Positions 15,251-24,737 of a stretch of DNA of 64,000 nucleotides are shown piece by piece. A program made the position numbers and the translations under genes. Position 1 is the stretch's first letter; every line of letters starts with the position of its first letter. A model generated the notes under the pieces. That model made no database searches. It had not been told where the DNA came from and was given only the letters and a program-made list of their open reading frames with translations. Source of the stretch: Pseudobdellovibrionaceae bacterium (GTDB lineage Bacteria > Bdellovibrionota > UBA1018 > UBA6935); the NCBI GenBank assembly GCA_002722705.1, contig PBMP01000041.1, forward strand, positions 1-64,000. Reading direction: 5' to 3'.

Positions 15251-17354
15251 CAGTCTAAAATCATATTATGATGATGTCATCGTCCGATACTTTATTTATG
15301 CGACCCTGACCTGGGGAGTGATTGCTTTTATTGTTGGACTTTGGGCGGCTTTACAACTTGCTTTTTGGAAATTTAATTTCGATTTAGAGTGGTTGACTTT
15401 TGGTCGAATGAGACCTCTTCATACAAATGCAGCGATTTTTGCATTTGGAGGAAATGCAATTTTTGCTGGAATTTATCATTCGACCCAGCGTTTGTGTAAA
15501 ACGCGAATGTATTCAGACTTTTTATCGAAGATTCATTTTTGGGGATGGCAGGCAATTATTGTGGGTGCGGCCATTACTCTCCCGTTAGGGCTTTCTCAGA
15601 GTAAAGAATATGCTGAGCTTGAATGGCCATTAGACATCGGGATTGCGTTGATTTGGGTTATTTTTGCATACAACTTTTTTGCGACTCTTTTACGAAGAAA
15701 AGAAAAGCATATTTATGTTGCGATTTGGTTTTATATCGCAACTATTATTACAGTTGCGGTTTTGCATATTGTGAATTCGATTGAAATCCCTGTTTCTCTT
15801 TTTAAGAGTTATCCAGTTTATGCGGGAATTCAAGATGCAATGGTTCAGTGGTGGTATGGACATAATGCGGTTGCATTTTTTCTGACAACTCCATTTTTAG
15901 GGTTGATGTACTACTATATTCCTAAAGCGGCAAATCGCCCGGTTTATTCATATCGACTTTCAATTGTTCACTTTTGGGCTTTGATTTTTATTTATATTTG
16001 GGCAGGGCCTCACCATCTTCTGAATACCTCTCTTCCAGATTGGGCTCAGAACTTAGGAATGATTTTTAGTGTGATGCTTTGGGCTCCAAGTTGGGGAGGG
16101 ATGATTAACGGTCTTTTAACTCTTAGAGGGTCGTGGCATCTTTTACGAACAGAGCCTGTGATTAAATTTTTGGTGACTGCCGTTACTTTTTACGGAATGT
16201 CTACTTTTGAGGGACCTCTTCTTTCTATTAAATCAGTGAGTGCCTTGGGACATTACACCGATTGGATTATTGCCCACGTTCATGGTGGAACGCTTGGCTG
16301 GAATGGTTTTTTAACCTTTGGGATGATTTATTATTTGATTCCTAAACTTTTTGACACGAAGCTTTATAGTAAGAAATTGGCAACAGTCCATTTTTGGGTC
16401 GGGCTTTTTGGGATTTTGACTTACTACCTATCCATGTGGGCTGCAGGGATTACACAAGGGTTGATGTGGCAAGCGATTGATGCTTCGGGTAAGCTCGTTT
16501 ATCCAGAATTTATTGATACGGTGACTCGTATTGTTCCTCTCTATATGGTGAGAGCATTGGGTGGTTCTCTCTATATAGTTGGTGCTCTGATTATGGTTTA
16601 TAACCTCTTTAAAACGATAAAAGGGAGCGCTCATGGTGCAATTAAAGTTCCTGTTGCAGCTCCTTTTGAGCACAGAGAAACTGGAGAAAAAGAGACAATT
16701 CACCGAAAGCTTGAAGGAATGGCAGTAACCTTTAGTGTGCTGTCTTTTATTGCGATCGCAGTAGGTTCGGCCATTGAAATCATACCGACCTTGTCGATGC
16801 ATGAATATATTCGTACGGAAGCGGAGATTCGTCCTTATAGTCCGTTAGAGCTTGCAGGAAGAGATATTTATATTCGAGAGGGTTGTTATACCTGTCATTC
16901 TCAAATGATTCGTAAATTGCCTTTTGATGTTCTTCGATTTGGAAAAGCTTCTACAATTGAAGAGTCAATGTACGATCGTCCTTTTCAATGGGGTTCTAAA
17001 CGAACGGGACCTGATTTATCTCGCGTTGGAAAAAGATACCCGCATCTTTGGCACTTTCGTCATATGCTGAATCCTCGAGATGTCATTGAAGGGTCTATTA
17101 TGCCTAATTATCCTTGGTTGTATACCAAGAATACGGAGTTCCATAGTCTTCGTAGAAAACTGTCTGTCATGAGTCAGTTAGGTGTTCCATATCATGAGAA
17201 AGAAGTCGCTGAGGCGGATCGTCTTGCAGAAATGGAAGCGATGGTAATAGCAAATGAATTAAAAGAGCAAGGAGCTCGTGGAGAACATTTGGAGCAAAAA
17301 GAAATTGTTGCTTTGATTGCGTATCTACAAGCTTTGGGACAGTTGAAGAAATAG
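15240..17354 (+). CDS. ccoNO: Fused cbb3 cytochrome oxidase subunits I and II (CcoN-CcoO)
   Basis: A single 704-residue chain carries both core subunits. Residues 1 to about 480 form the CcoN haem-copper subunit with 12 or more helices. Metal-binding His motifs include WWYGHNAVAFF, the adjacent histidines of AGPHHLLN, and AHVHGGTLGWNG. After a linker (about 480-510) a new membrane helix leads to the CcoO part with one c-type haem motif C549YTCH (REGCYTCHSQMIRKLPFD) and a GPDLSRVG motif. The oxidase reduces oxygen at low concentrations and pumps protons. CcoN-CcoO fusions are known in some deltaproteobacterial and Bdellovibrio-type genomes. There is no frameshift: one open frame throughout. 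Confidence 0.94.
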   Translation: MKNDSLKSYYDDVIVRYFIYATLTWGVIAFIVGLWAALQLAFWKFNFDLEWLTFGRMRPLHTNAAIFAFGGNAIFAGIYHSTQRLCKTRMYSDFLSKIHFWGWQAIIVGAAITLPLGLSQSKEYAELEWPLDIGIALIWVIFAYNFFATLLRRKEKHIYVAIWFYIATIITVAVLHIVNSIEIPVSLFKSYPVYAGIQDAMVQWWYGHNAVAFFLTTPFLGLMYYYIPKAANRPVYSYRLSIVHFWALIFIYIWAGPHHLLNTSLPDWAQNLGMIFSVMLWAPSWGGMINGLLTLRGSWHLLRTEPVIKFLVTAVTFYGMSTFEGPLLSIKSVSALGHYTDWIIAHVHGGTLGWNGFLTFGMIYYLIPKLFDTKLYSKKLATVHFWVGLFGILTYYLSMWAAGITQGLMWQAIDASGKLVYPEFIDTVTRIVPLYMVRALGGSLYIVGALIMVYNLFKTIKGSAHGAIKVPVAAPFEHRETGEKETIHRKLEGMAVTFSVLSFIAIAVGSAIEIIPTLSMHEYIRTEAEIRPYSPLELAGRDIYIREGCYTCHSQMIRKLPFDVLRFGKASTIEESMYDRPFQWGSKRTGPDLSRVGKRYPHLWHFRHMLNPRDVIEGSIMPNYPWLYTKNTEFHSLRRKLSVMSQLGVPYHEKEVAEADRLAEMEAMVIANELKEQGARGEHLEQKEIVALIAYLQALGQLKK

Positions 17355-17367
17355 GAGGAGTGAAATA

Positions 17368-17550
17368 ATGAAAAAAGAAGCGCTCAGTTTGTTCGGGCAC
17401 GGAGATTTGATTTTATTTAGTTTTCTCCTTTTTTTTGTAACTTTTATCGGTGTGCTCATTTGGGCTTTTCGGAAAAATCAAGTGAAGTTTTATAATCAAA
17501 TGGCTTCAATGCATCTTGAAAAAGTAAAGGAACCTAATCACCATGAATGA
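17368..17550 (+). CDS. ccoQ: cbb3 oxidase small subunit CcoQ-like
   Basis: 60 residues with one membrane helix (about 14-33, ending IGVLIWAFRK) and a charged tail, as in CcoQ/FixQ, which stabilises the cbb3 complex. It lies between ccoNO and ccoP with a GGAGGAG ribosome site and overlaps the ccoP start by 8 bases. Identification rests on size, topology, the WAF-R motif and position. Confidence 0.78.
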   Translation: MKKEALSLFGHGDLILFSFLLFFVTFIGVLIWAFRKNQVKFYNQMASMHLEKVKEPNHHE

Positions 17551-18121
17551 TTCTCAATCTGACAATAATAAACCACTTCCGCATGACTATGATGGAATTC
17601 AAGAACTGAATAATCCTTTGCCAAGATGGTGGTTAGTTACTTTTTATGGAACCATTGTTTTTGCGATTTTTTACTGGTCTTATTATGAGCTTTTAGGTGG
17701 TCCTTCAAGCGATGAAGCACTAACCTCTAAGATGGCAGTTATCCAAAAAGCTAAAGAAAAAGAAGAAAAGAAATTTGCATCTAAATCTGTAGAATTAGAT
17801 GCAAAAGTTTTATTAAAAAATTCGGCAATGATGAAAAAGGCTAAAGGTGAATATGCGGCGAAGTGTCTGGCCTGTCATGGAGCAGCTGGAGAAGGTGGAA
17901 TTGGACCTAATCTTACCGACCGATTTTGGATTCATTCACAAGGAGATATGAAAGGGATCTTAAGTTCTATTAGAACGGGATTTCCTGCTAAGGGAATGCC
18001 TCCATGGAAAGACTTGATTCCAGCAGATGTTCAACCTTATTTGGCTGCTCATATTTTCTCATTAAGAGGAACATCCCCTCCAAATGCGAAAGCACCACAA
18101 GGTGAGGAGATTAAAAATTGA
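17543..18121 (+). CDS. ccoP: Short mono-haem CcoP subunit
   Basis: 192 residues. The N-terminus HDYDGIQELNNPLPRWWL is the diagnostic CcoP signature, followed by a membrane helix (FYGTIVFAIFYWSYYEL) and a charged linker. There is one cytochrome c domain with C108LACH and a candidate Met ligand in GMPPWKD. Classical CcoP is about 300 residues with two haem motifs; here only one is present and no second CxxCH occurs. It delivers electrons from periplasmic cytochrome or the bc1 complex to the oxidase. The stop overlaps the TTG start of ccoG. Confidence 0.9.
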   Translation: MNDSQSDNNKPLPHDYDGIQELNNPLPRWWLVTFYGTIVFAIFYWSYYELLGGPSSDEALTSKMAVIQKAKEKEEKKFASKSVELDAKVLLKNSAMMKKAKGEYAAKCLACHGAAGEGGIGPNLTDRFWIHSQGDMKGILSSIRTGFPAKGMPPWKDLIPADVQPYLAAHIFSLRGTSPPNAKAPQGEEIKN

Positions 18122-19503
18122 GCATTAATCCTAAAGATTTACCTACGGAACGACCATCGAGCTTTAATGAAAAAGGAAAACGAAACTTTATTCATCCGGC
18201 AGTGGTGAAAGGTACGTTTAGGAAATACAGAAATATATTTTATTTATTTCTTATTTTAATTTTTTTGGTTGTTCCGTGGACTCAGTATGGTGGCGAACAG
18301 ACTATTTTACTTGATTTAAGTCATCGTCGGTTTGTTTTTTTTGGACATACGTTTTGGGCTCATGATGGCCCACTTATTTTTTTTCCACTGACTTTAGCCG
18401 CAGTGGGCCTCCTTTGGGTGACGAGTGTTTGGGGTCGAGTTTGGTGTGGATGGGCTTGTCCTCAAACTGTTTTTATTGATTCTTTATTTCGTAGAGTTGA
18501 GGGTTGGATTGAGGGAGATCATATTAAGCGCCGAGCTCTTGAATCTGCTCCATGGACAATGAGTAAGTTTGGAAAAAAGGTTTTGAAATGGGGAATCTTT
18601 TTTGTGATGAGTGCTCATATTGCTCATAGTTTTACTGCCTATTTTGTAGGTGCTAAGGAGCTTGTATGGATTACTTTAGCTTCACCCACTGAAAATTTAG
18701 ATCTTTTCATTTTTGTTCAATTTATTACATTAGTTCTTCTTTTTGACTTTGGTTGGTTTCGAGAACAGTTTTGTATCATCATGTGCCCTTATGGAAGATT
18801 TCAGTCTGTGCTTATGGGGAGGGAGTCTCTAGCGGTTCTTTATGATGAAAAACGAGGGGAGCCAAGACGAGGAGTCGATGATGGAAGTGGTGATTGTGTA
18901 GATTGCTATCGTTGTGTTCAAGTGTGCCCTACTGGAATCGATATTCGTAGAGGTGTTCAGTTGGAGTGTATTGCATGTACTGCATGTATTGATGCGTGTA
19001 ATGACGTCATGAAAAAAACAAAGAAAGCTCCAAACCTCATTCGTTATGCAAGTGTTTCTAAAGAAGAAGGAAAAAAGTTTAATCCTTTTAATTTGAGAAG
19101 CATGGCTTATTTAACGGTTTTGGGAATTCTTTTTTCCACTTTCACTTTTATTCTTATGAATAGAAAAGAATATGATTTTAAAATTATACGTGCAGTAGAT
19201 TCTCCGACTGTTTTCGTTCAAGATCAGGTGAGTAATCATTTCTATTTAAATTTTACAAATCAGTCTCAGAAGCCAATTGTATTGACTGAGATTAAGTTAG
19301 AGGATGGAAGTGTTGTTTCCCCCGAGTTGCCGAAGGAACTCCAGCCAGGAGATCGAAATAAAATTCATTTTTTTGCAAAAGTTAAAAAGGGACTTTTTAA
19401 GGATCAATATAAGTTAAAGAAAAAACTTTTTATTGATTATCAAAAAGGTGGAGTGACCTACAAGATTGAATCGGAAGTTTCTTTGCTGGGAGCAAAGAAT
19501 TAA
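18118..19503 (+). CDS. ccoG: cbb3 maturation ferredoxin-like protein CcoG/FixG
   Basis: 461-residue polyferredoxin with about five membrane helices. Motifs include WCGWACPQTVF, CIIMCPYGRFQS and two clustered 4Fe-4S sets (CVDCYRCVQVCPTG and CIACTACIDACND). The C-terminal immunoglobulin-like domain starts at about 370. CcoG acts in copper reduction and handling for cbb3 assembly. It starts with TTG, overlapping the ccoP stop (TTGA), with GAGGAG 7-8 bases upstream. It is the last gene of the operon; its end overlaps the convergent gene by 4 bases, and its terminator lies inside that gene. CcoH is not seen in this window. Confidence 0.93.
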   Translation: MSINPKDLPTERPSSFNEKGKRNFIHPAVVKGTFRKYRNIFYLFLILIFLVVPWTQYGGEQTILLDLSHRRFVFFGHTFWAHDGPLIFFPLTLAAVGLLWVTSVWGRVWCGWACPQTVFIDSLFRRVEGWIEGDHIKRRALESAPWTMSKFGKKVLKWGIFFVMSAHIAHSFTAYFVGAKELVWITLASPTENLDLFIFVQFITLVLLFDFGWFREQFCIIMCPYGRFQSVLMGRESLAVLYDEKRGEPRRGVDDGSGDCVDCYRCVQVCPTGIDIRRGVQLECIACTACIDACNDVMKKTKKAPNLIRYASVSKEEGKKFNPFNLRSMAYLTVLGILFSTFTFILMNRKEYDFKIIRAVDSPTVFVQDQVSNHFYLNFTNQSQKPIVLTEIKLEDGSVVSPELPKELQPGDRNKIHFFAKVKKGLFKDQYKLKKKLFIDYQKGGVTYKIESEVSLLGAKN

Positions 19504-20957
19504 TTTATTTTATTTTGATAAACTTTTTCAAAACACTCTGGATCAAATTCAATCCAGAGTGTTTTATTTTGTGAATAAGTTATCTTATTGGATTTTTTAA
19601 TTCTTTTTACGTATTTTTGAAAAGTATAGTCTATTTCTATTTTACCCCACTGCTTCCCGCCGCTGTAGTGAAGGAGGAGTTGAGCTGCTTCATTTAATGT
19701 TTGAAGTGATGCAGTTTTATTTTTTTGCAATTCAATAACAAGATGTGCACTTGGTCTATTTTTGATGTGTAACCAAAGATCGTTTCCTTTTGCAAATCTG
19801 AGAGTAAGATTTAAGTTTTCTTTTAAATTTCTTCCCACATAGATTGGGGTTTGATCTGAAGATAAGAAAGTAGGGCCAGACCATTTTTTTTTGTTTTTAA
19901 AGTCTGATGAACTTTCTTTTTTAATTGCTAAAATTTCATAGACAAGATCAACTTTTGTTTTCCAATTTTCTGGAACTTTGTCTTCAAAAATCCAAAGATG
20001 AGTATTTTTAATTGATTCTAGATTTTTCTTTTTATTTTGTAACTCTTCGATTCTGGAGGTTGTTTCTTTAATTCTCGTTTTTGTTCTTTTTGATAAGTGA
20101 AAATATCGTTCAATTTCTTTTGTAATTGATTTTTCTTTTCCCGGGATTTGAATATTTTCCTCTGTTTCATAGTCATAGACTGTTCTGACTCCATTTTGAA
20201 GAGGTGGATTTTCATGGAAAACAGCTTTAAGGAGATTTCCATATTTTTCCCAAGGCGGTTCATTTTGACTGTGTTTTAAAGATTGTTGTAGTTTTTCAAT
20301 TTGCTTCTGAATTGTTTTTTCTTGTTTTTTTATAGTATTTCGTATTTTTTGAAGATGCGGTAGGAAATAAGAAAAGTTTCTATGATCTTCAATTTCTCTG
20401 ATCCAGGTTTCTATAGATTCTTGATCTGAAAAACGACTTTTAAGATCAGGAGTGTTTCTGCTTTCTTCTCGAGAAATAATTTCAAGAGTATTCTTTTTAA
20501 GAGCGTTTCGTATTTTTAGATTTTGATCTTTAATCTCAACATCAAATAATTGTGGTCGTGACGGAATCAATTGAAATAAAAGGCCATCAATTTTTGACTT
20601 CCCAAAAATAAGAAGAACTCTTCTGTCATTTAAAAGTACATCAAATTCGTGAAGAACTTTTCCCGAGAGTTTTTTATTGATTTGAAGTTGAAAAGGGCTT
20701 TGAGGAGCATTTGTAGAGGCTTGAGGACCTTTTCCTGACTTCCAATACAGATACAGAGGAGGTTGTAGGTGTACCCAAAGATGAAAAGGTCCTTTTTCTG
20801 ATTCAAAACGAAAGACAAAAAGGTTTTTTTCATATCCAGTTGGATGATTTTTGAGTTTGGGAACAATGATTTTTTCAAAACGGAGAGTAGGGAGTTTTTC
20901 TTTAAAATGCTCAATAAGAATTGATAGGTCTTTGTAGTTCAGAGGCGTATTTGTCAT
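19500..20957 (-). CDS. NFACT-R domain protein, RqcH/FbpA-like but divergent
   Basis: About 485 residues. The C-terminal third is a clear NFACT-R domain (NDLWLHIKNRPSAHLVIE, then NEAAQLLLHYSG), the part that contacts the ribosome-peptidyl-tRNA in RqcH. The middle (about 210-330) is a Lys/Glu-rich coiled coil. The N-terminal 170 residues resemble NFACT-N only in outline (SPFQLQINKKLSGKVL, DRRVLLIFG). In RqcH, large 50S subunits carrying stalled chains are tailed with alanine for degradation; whether this divergent protein does the same is inferred. ATG 20957 is preferred over TTG 20966. Codons near the end form the stem of the ccoG terminator. Confidence 0.78.
   Translation of the reverse strand: MTNTPLNYKDLSILIEHFKEKLPTLRFEKIIVPKLKNHPTGYEKNLFVFRFESEKGPFHLWVHLQPPLYLYWKSGKGPQASTNAPQSPFQLQINKKLSGKVLHEFDVLLNDRRVLLIFGKSKIDGLLFQLIPSRPQLFDVEIKDQNLKIRNALKKNTLEIISREESRNTPDLKSRFSDQESIETWIREIEDHRNFSYFLPHLQKIRNTIKKQEKTIQKQIEKLQQSLKHSQNEPPWEKYGNLLKAVFHENPPLQNGVRTVYDYETEENIQIPGKEKSITKEIERYFHLSKRTKTRIKETTSRIEELQNKKKNLESIKNTHLWIFEDKVPENWKTKVDLVYEILAIKKESSSDFKNKKKWSGPTFLSSDQTPIYVGRNLKENLNLTLRFAKGNDLWLHIKNRPSAHLVIELQKNKTASLQTLNEAAQLLLHYSGGKQWGKIEIDYTFQKYVKRIKKSNKITYSQNKTLWIEFDPECFEKVYQNKIN
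19530..19565. terminator. Terminator of the cbb3 operon located inside the convergent CDS
   Basis: Perfect 14-bp stem AAAACACTCTGGAT / ATCCAGAGTGTTTT with an 8-base loop, 27 bases after the ccoG stop, followed by ATTTTG. On the minus strand the same bases encode the penultimate residues of the NFACT-R protein (around TLWIEFDPECFEK). Confidence 0.75.
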
Positions 20958-21153
20958 GAGTTTCAATTCTTCTTTAGCTGAATGTTAGCATAGGAATAGA
21001 AAATAATATTGCTAGAATGTTTCTCGGGTACTTTATAACAATAAGTGTTTGACTAAGAAATATTTTATTTAACTCACTGAAGCTTTATTGAAGAATGCAA
21101 TACGTGTTCGTATAGTTCTTGAATTTAAAGGGATTGCTCTTTGTGTATAATTA

Positions 21154-21180
21154 AGTCTTTGATTTCAAAGACTCTTTTTT
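21154..21180 (+). terminator. Intrinsic-terminator-like hairpin in the uvrB upstream region
   Basis: AGTCTTTG / CAAAGACT, an 8-bp stem with ATTT loop, followed by CTTTTTT. It lies 80 bases before uvrB, in the 303-bp gap between two divergent genes, and points toward uvrB. TATAAT at 21146-21151 lies just before it. The rest of the gap shows no ORF. This could end a small RNA made from the gap or attenuate uvrB. Confidence 0.5.
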
Positions 21181-21260
21181 ATCATTTCATCTTCTACAAG
21201 ACTTTCTCTTTAAATAAGCATATACTGGATCGATTTTTGATCTAAAAAAGGGAGGATTTC

Positions 21261-23393
21261 TTGAAACGTAAGTCTGAGCATGCATTCGAACTAAAGACGG
21301 AATTTCAACCCACTGGTGACCAACCTCAGGCGATTCAATCACTCGTTGGTGGAATTAAAGGAGGGCAAAAGCAGCAAACGCTATTGGGGGTCACCGGGTC
21401 TGGAAAAACTTTCACAATGGCAAATGTGATTGCTCAGGTGAAACGTCCCACATTGATTCTTTCTCATAATAAAACTTTGGCTGCTCAATTGTTTTCTGAA
21501 TTTCGAGAATTTTTCCCAAACAACTCGGTTGAATACTTTGTTAGTTATTACGACTATTACCAACCTGAGGCATATATTGCGAGTACAGATACGTTTATTG
21601 AAAAAGATTCTCAAATTAATGATGAGATTGATAAATTAAGGCATTCAGCAACCAGAGCTCTTTTTGAAAGAGATGATGTTATTATTGTTTCTTCTGTTTC
21701 GTGTATTTACGGTCTAGGTTCTCCAGAAGCTTATGAAGGCTTGATGATCTATTTAGAAACGGGGATTGATTTAAAGAGACAAAAACTACTCAAATCTTTA
21801 GTGGATATTCAATATGAACGAAATGATGTGGATTTTCACAGAGGTACATTTAGGGTTCGAGGAGATATTGTAGAGATTTTTCCAGCTTATGAAGAAGAAC
21901 ATGCCGTCCGAATCGAATTTTTTGGTGATGAAATAGAGTCGATATCCATTATTGATCCACTTCGAGGCGTTAAAGTACTCTCTTTAGAAAGAGTGACGAT
22001 CTATCCAGCAAGTCACTATGTGACTACCTTAGATAATCGTAAGCGTGCAATGGATAGTATTCGAATTGAGTTAAGAGAACGGTTAAATCAGTTAAAAGAG
22101 TTAGGTAAGGCAGTAGAGGCACAAAGACTGGAGCAAAGAACCTTTTACGATTTAGAAATGCTTGAGGAGTTAGGGTTTTGTCAAGGAATTGAAAACTACT
22201 CTCGTCATCTAACGGGGAGAAAAGAAGGAGAAGCTCCACCGACTTTGTTAGAGTATTTTCCGAAAGACTGGCTTCTTATTATTGATGAAAGTCATGTGAC
22301 GATTCCTCAAATTGGAGGAATGTATCGCGGTGACCGTGCAAGAAAAATGAACTTAGTAGAGCATGGATTTAGGTTACCTTCGGCTCTTGATAACCGTCCG
22401 TTAAATTTTGAGGAATTTGAAAACCTTTTAGATAAAGTTCTGTATGTGTCCGCAACACCAGGAAATTACGAATTAGAACAAACAAAAGGTGAATTTGTAG
22501 AACAAGTGATCCGACCAACAGGACTTCTTGATCCAGTGGTAGAAGTACGTCCAGCGACTGATCAAGTAGACAATTTATTGGATGAAATTCGAAAGACTGT
22601 TGAAAAAGGGGACCGGGTTTTAGTGACAGTACTCACTAAAAAACTTGCAGAGGAATTAGCTGCTTATTATCAAAAAAAAGGTTTAAAAGTTAAATATCTT
22701 CATTCTGATATTGATACCTTAGAAAGGGTTGAAATTTTAAGAGACCTTCGATTAGGGGTTTTTGATATTCTTGTCGGTATTAATTTATTAAGAGAAGGAC
22801 TAGACTTACCTGAAGTATCTTTGGTTGCTATTTTAGATGCGGATAAAGAAGGATTTTTAAGAAGCCAACGATCTTTGATTCAGACCATCGGAAGAGCAGC
22901 GAGAAATGCTGATGGTCATGTGATTTTATATGCAGATCGAATGACCAAAAGTATGGACATCGCAATCTCTGAAACAAAAAGGCGGAGACAGGTGCAAATG
23001 GAATATAATACCGCTCATGGAATCACTCCTCAGACGATTAGAAAAGGTGTTCGGGATATGATTGCCTTTGATGACGAAGAAGTGGTTGACTCTCGAGGTC
23101 GAATAGACAAAGCAAAGATGGCTAAACGAGTTTTAGGGACTGGAAAAGGAGCGCGATCTGTTGAAAACCGTTATCAGGCAACCCATCTTGATTATTTTGA
23201 TGAAAATGAACGAATTGAAAAAATAAAGGAACTTTGTGGAGACTATTTTGTAGATTTACGGTCAGTCAATCAGACCGTAGCTGAAATGGAAAAACAAATG
23301 AAAGTTTCTGCGAAAGAACTTCGTTTTGAGGAAGCTGCTTCGTTAAGAGACCGGGTTCAACAGTTAAAAAAGCTCTCTCTCATGAGCCGTTAG
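21261..23393 (+). CDS. uvrB: Excinuclease ABC subunit B
   Basis: DNA damage-recognition helicase of nucleotide excision repair: loaded by UvrA, it opens DNA and recruits UvrC. The 710 residues match the family's usual length. Walker A is [14 protein letters not shown] (about 43-56). The beta-hairpin region [20 protein letters not shown], the helicase motifs DESHVTIPQ and [11 protein letters not shown] and the GRAARN motif are intact, and a C-terminal UVR domain (about 670-705, [12 protein letters not shown]) binds UvrC. The start is TTG with a strong GGGAGGA seven bases away. It overlaps the convergent gene by 4 bases. Confidence 0.97.
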   Translation: MKRKSEHAFELKTEFQPTGDQPQAIQSLVGGIKGGQKQQTLLGVTGSGKTFTMANVIAQVKRPTLILSHNKTLAAQLFSEFREFFPNNSVEYFVSYYDYYQPEAYIASTDTFIEKDSQINDEIDKLRHSATRALFERDDVIIVSSVSCIYGLGSPEAYEGLMIYLETGIDLKRQKLLKSLVDIQYERNDVDFHRGTFRVRGDIVEIFPAYEEEHAVRIEFFGDEIESISIIDPLRGVKVLSLERVTIYPASHYVTTLDNRKRAMDSIRIELRERLNQLKELGKAVEAQRLEQRTFYDLEMLEELGFCQGIENYSRHLTGRKEGEAPPTLLEYFPKDWLLIIDESHVTIPQIGGMYRGDRARKMNLVEHGFRLPSALDNRPLNFEEFENLLDKVLYVSATPGNYELEQTKGEFVEQVIRPTGLLDPVVEVRPATDQVDNLLDEIRKTVEKGDRVLVTVLTKKLAEELAAYYQKKGLKVKYLHSDIDTLERVEILRDLRLGVFDILVGINLLREGLDLPEVSLVAILDADKEGFLRSQRSLIQTIGRAARNADGHVILYADRMTKSMDIAISETKRRRQVQMEYNTAHGITPQTIRKGVRDMIAFDDEEVVDSRGRIDKAKMAKRVLGTGKGARSVENRYQATHLDYFDENERIEKIKELCGDYFVDLRSVNQTVAEMEKQMKVSAKELRFEEAASLRDRVQQLKKLSLMSR

Positions 23394-24268
23394 AAATAAA
23401 CTCCCACACGGAGGGCATAGCTCAATGGGATACTATCGTTGATTTCTCCTGTGAGAGCAAAGACGCGAAGGGCGATTTCAGCGTTGATTTTTCTTGTTCT
23501 GAAAAACTGGTAGCCTCCACCGAGTCCAATGAGAAATCCTCCTTTTACTGTTGAGCCTTCAAGTTCTCTAGACTTCGTTGCAAAACCCAAACCTAGTTCT
23601 CCACCTAAAAAAGGGGAGGTGTTTGTTTGAGAAAAGAAATAGTTTCCACCCAACCCAAGTGTTAAAAATCGAATTCCGACTTTTCCACCAAAAGTAACAT
23701 CTCCTTTAATATCGATCGAAGCCGAGTTCATGTCCCAGGAGTGTGCGAGTGCTAACCCTAAAGCAATCGCATGATCGGTATCGATATTTGAACTATTAAG
23801 AGTCGGACCAAAACCAATCATATTTCTTGTGATGGTATCTTTTCGTGTTTCTCCTACCACCTCACGATTGTCTTCGACAGGAGCGCCTGTAATTTGATTT
23901 TTGACAGGGGTCTCTCGAATGACAGCTTTGACTAATCGAGTAACCGATTCATCAAGATCATCGAGTTTTACTGCTTTGAGGCGATGTGAATAAACAGTGT
24001 CGTCATCATCGAGTTTTTCAAGAGCTATTGAATAGGTGTCTCCAAGTTGGATGAGCTTCGCTCTCAGAGTGTATTGTGCCCGTCGTTTGCTTTCAGTAAC
24101 TTGATGATGCCCACTGTCAGTGACGGATGACCGAATGAGTTCCTCAACGACGTTTGCTTTGTCACTTTCAGCACCTCCAACGGTTTTGACTGTTTCAACA
24201 TAGAAGCGAAGAGCAAAGGAGTTAGGAGTCCATAGGAGTAAGCTAGCGGTGAGAAATAAAAGTTTCAT
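23390..24268 (-). CDS. Exported protein with C-terminal outer-membrane barrel-like region
   Basis: 292 residues with a signal peptide ([19 protein letters not shown]). The first half (about 20-135) is a mixed alpha/beta domain reminiscent of secreted lipoprotein or curli-type 'CsgG/LpoB' folds ([32 protein letters not shown]), but the match is not firm. The second half (about 150-292) has Gly-rich amphipathic strands ([32 protein letters not shown]) and ends ALRVGVYF, as in small outer-membrane barrels. No family is claimed. It is convergent with uvrB. Confidence 0.7.
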   Translation of the reverse strand: MKLLFLTASLLLWTPNSFALRFYVETVKTVGGAESDKANVVEELIRSSVTDSGHHQVTESKRRAQYTLRAKLIQLGDTYSIALEKLDDDDTVYSHRLKAVKLDDLDESVTRLVKAVIRETPVKNQITGAPVEDNREVVGETRKDTITRNMIGFGPTLNSSNIDTDHAIALGLALAHSWDMNSASIDIKGDVTFGGKVGIRFLTLGLGGNYFFSQTNTSPFLGGELGLGFATKSRELEGSTVKGGFLIGLGGGYQFFRTRKINAEIALRVFALTGEINDSIPLSYALRVGVYF

Positions 24269-24414
24269 TCTTCTATTGAACCCAAACTCAGGGGTAAAGT
24301 CGAGTGTTGATCTGTCCCTGGTGCATTCTGGATGTGACTCACTGCTAGTATCATTTATTTTTGATTGAGCAGGTATGAGATTTGCTTTTCATGAAATGAA
24401 CAAGGAGTTGGGTG

Positions 24415-24510
24415 ATGAAAAATGATTCTCAGAATTCATGGAATGAAATCGGGATTTGGTACTGGGTTTACGGAGTGATTCAATTGATTGCTTTTTTTGT
24501 CCTTTTCTAA
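24415..24510 (+). CDS. 31-residue single-helix membrane microprotein
   Basis: ATG at 24415 with AAGGAG ten bases upstream; 31 codons then TAA. The peptide has a polar N-terminus (MKNDSQNSWNEIG) and one tryptophan/tyrosine-capped membrane helix reaching the C-terminus (IWYWVYGVIQLIAFFVLF). It lies in the otherwise empty 460-bp gap between the barrel-like gene and the next secreted-protein gene. The good ribosome site, aromatic belt and clean helix make it a credible microprotein. The remainder of the gap is AT-rich, with a weak 5-bp hairpin near 24555 followed by T6. Confidence 0.5.
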   Translation: MKNDSQNSWNEIGIWYWVYGVIQLIAFFVLF

Positions 24511-24737
24511 TGTGAAGTTAAAGAAGGGCGGGGTGAGTAAAAAAAAATAATGCATAGCAGTTAATGCTAAGTGTCTTTTTTGTAAAAAATTTAATCAAAA
24601 AGAGCTTCTGATTCCATCTACTTACCTATTTGTTTTCTTTCGAATAAGATGATGTTTTGCGTTATTTGAAGGTGCGATTGACCTCTATCCTGGTGCGTTG
24701 TTACTGACGATGTGCATTTAAAAAAGGGGTGTGTCGA

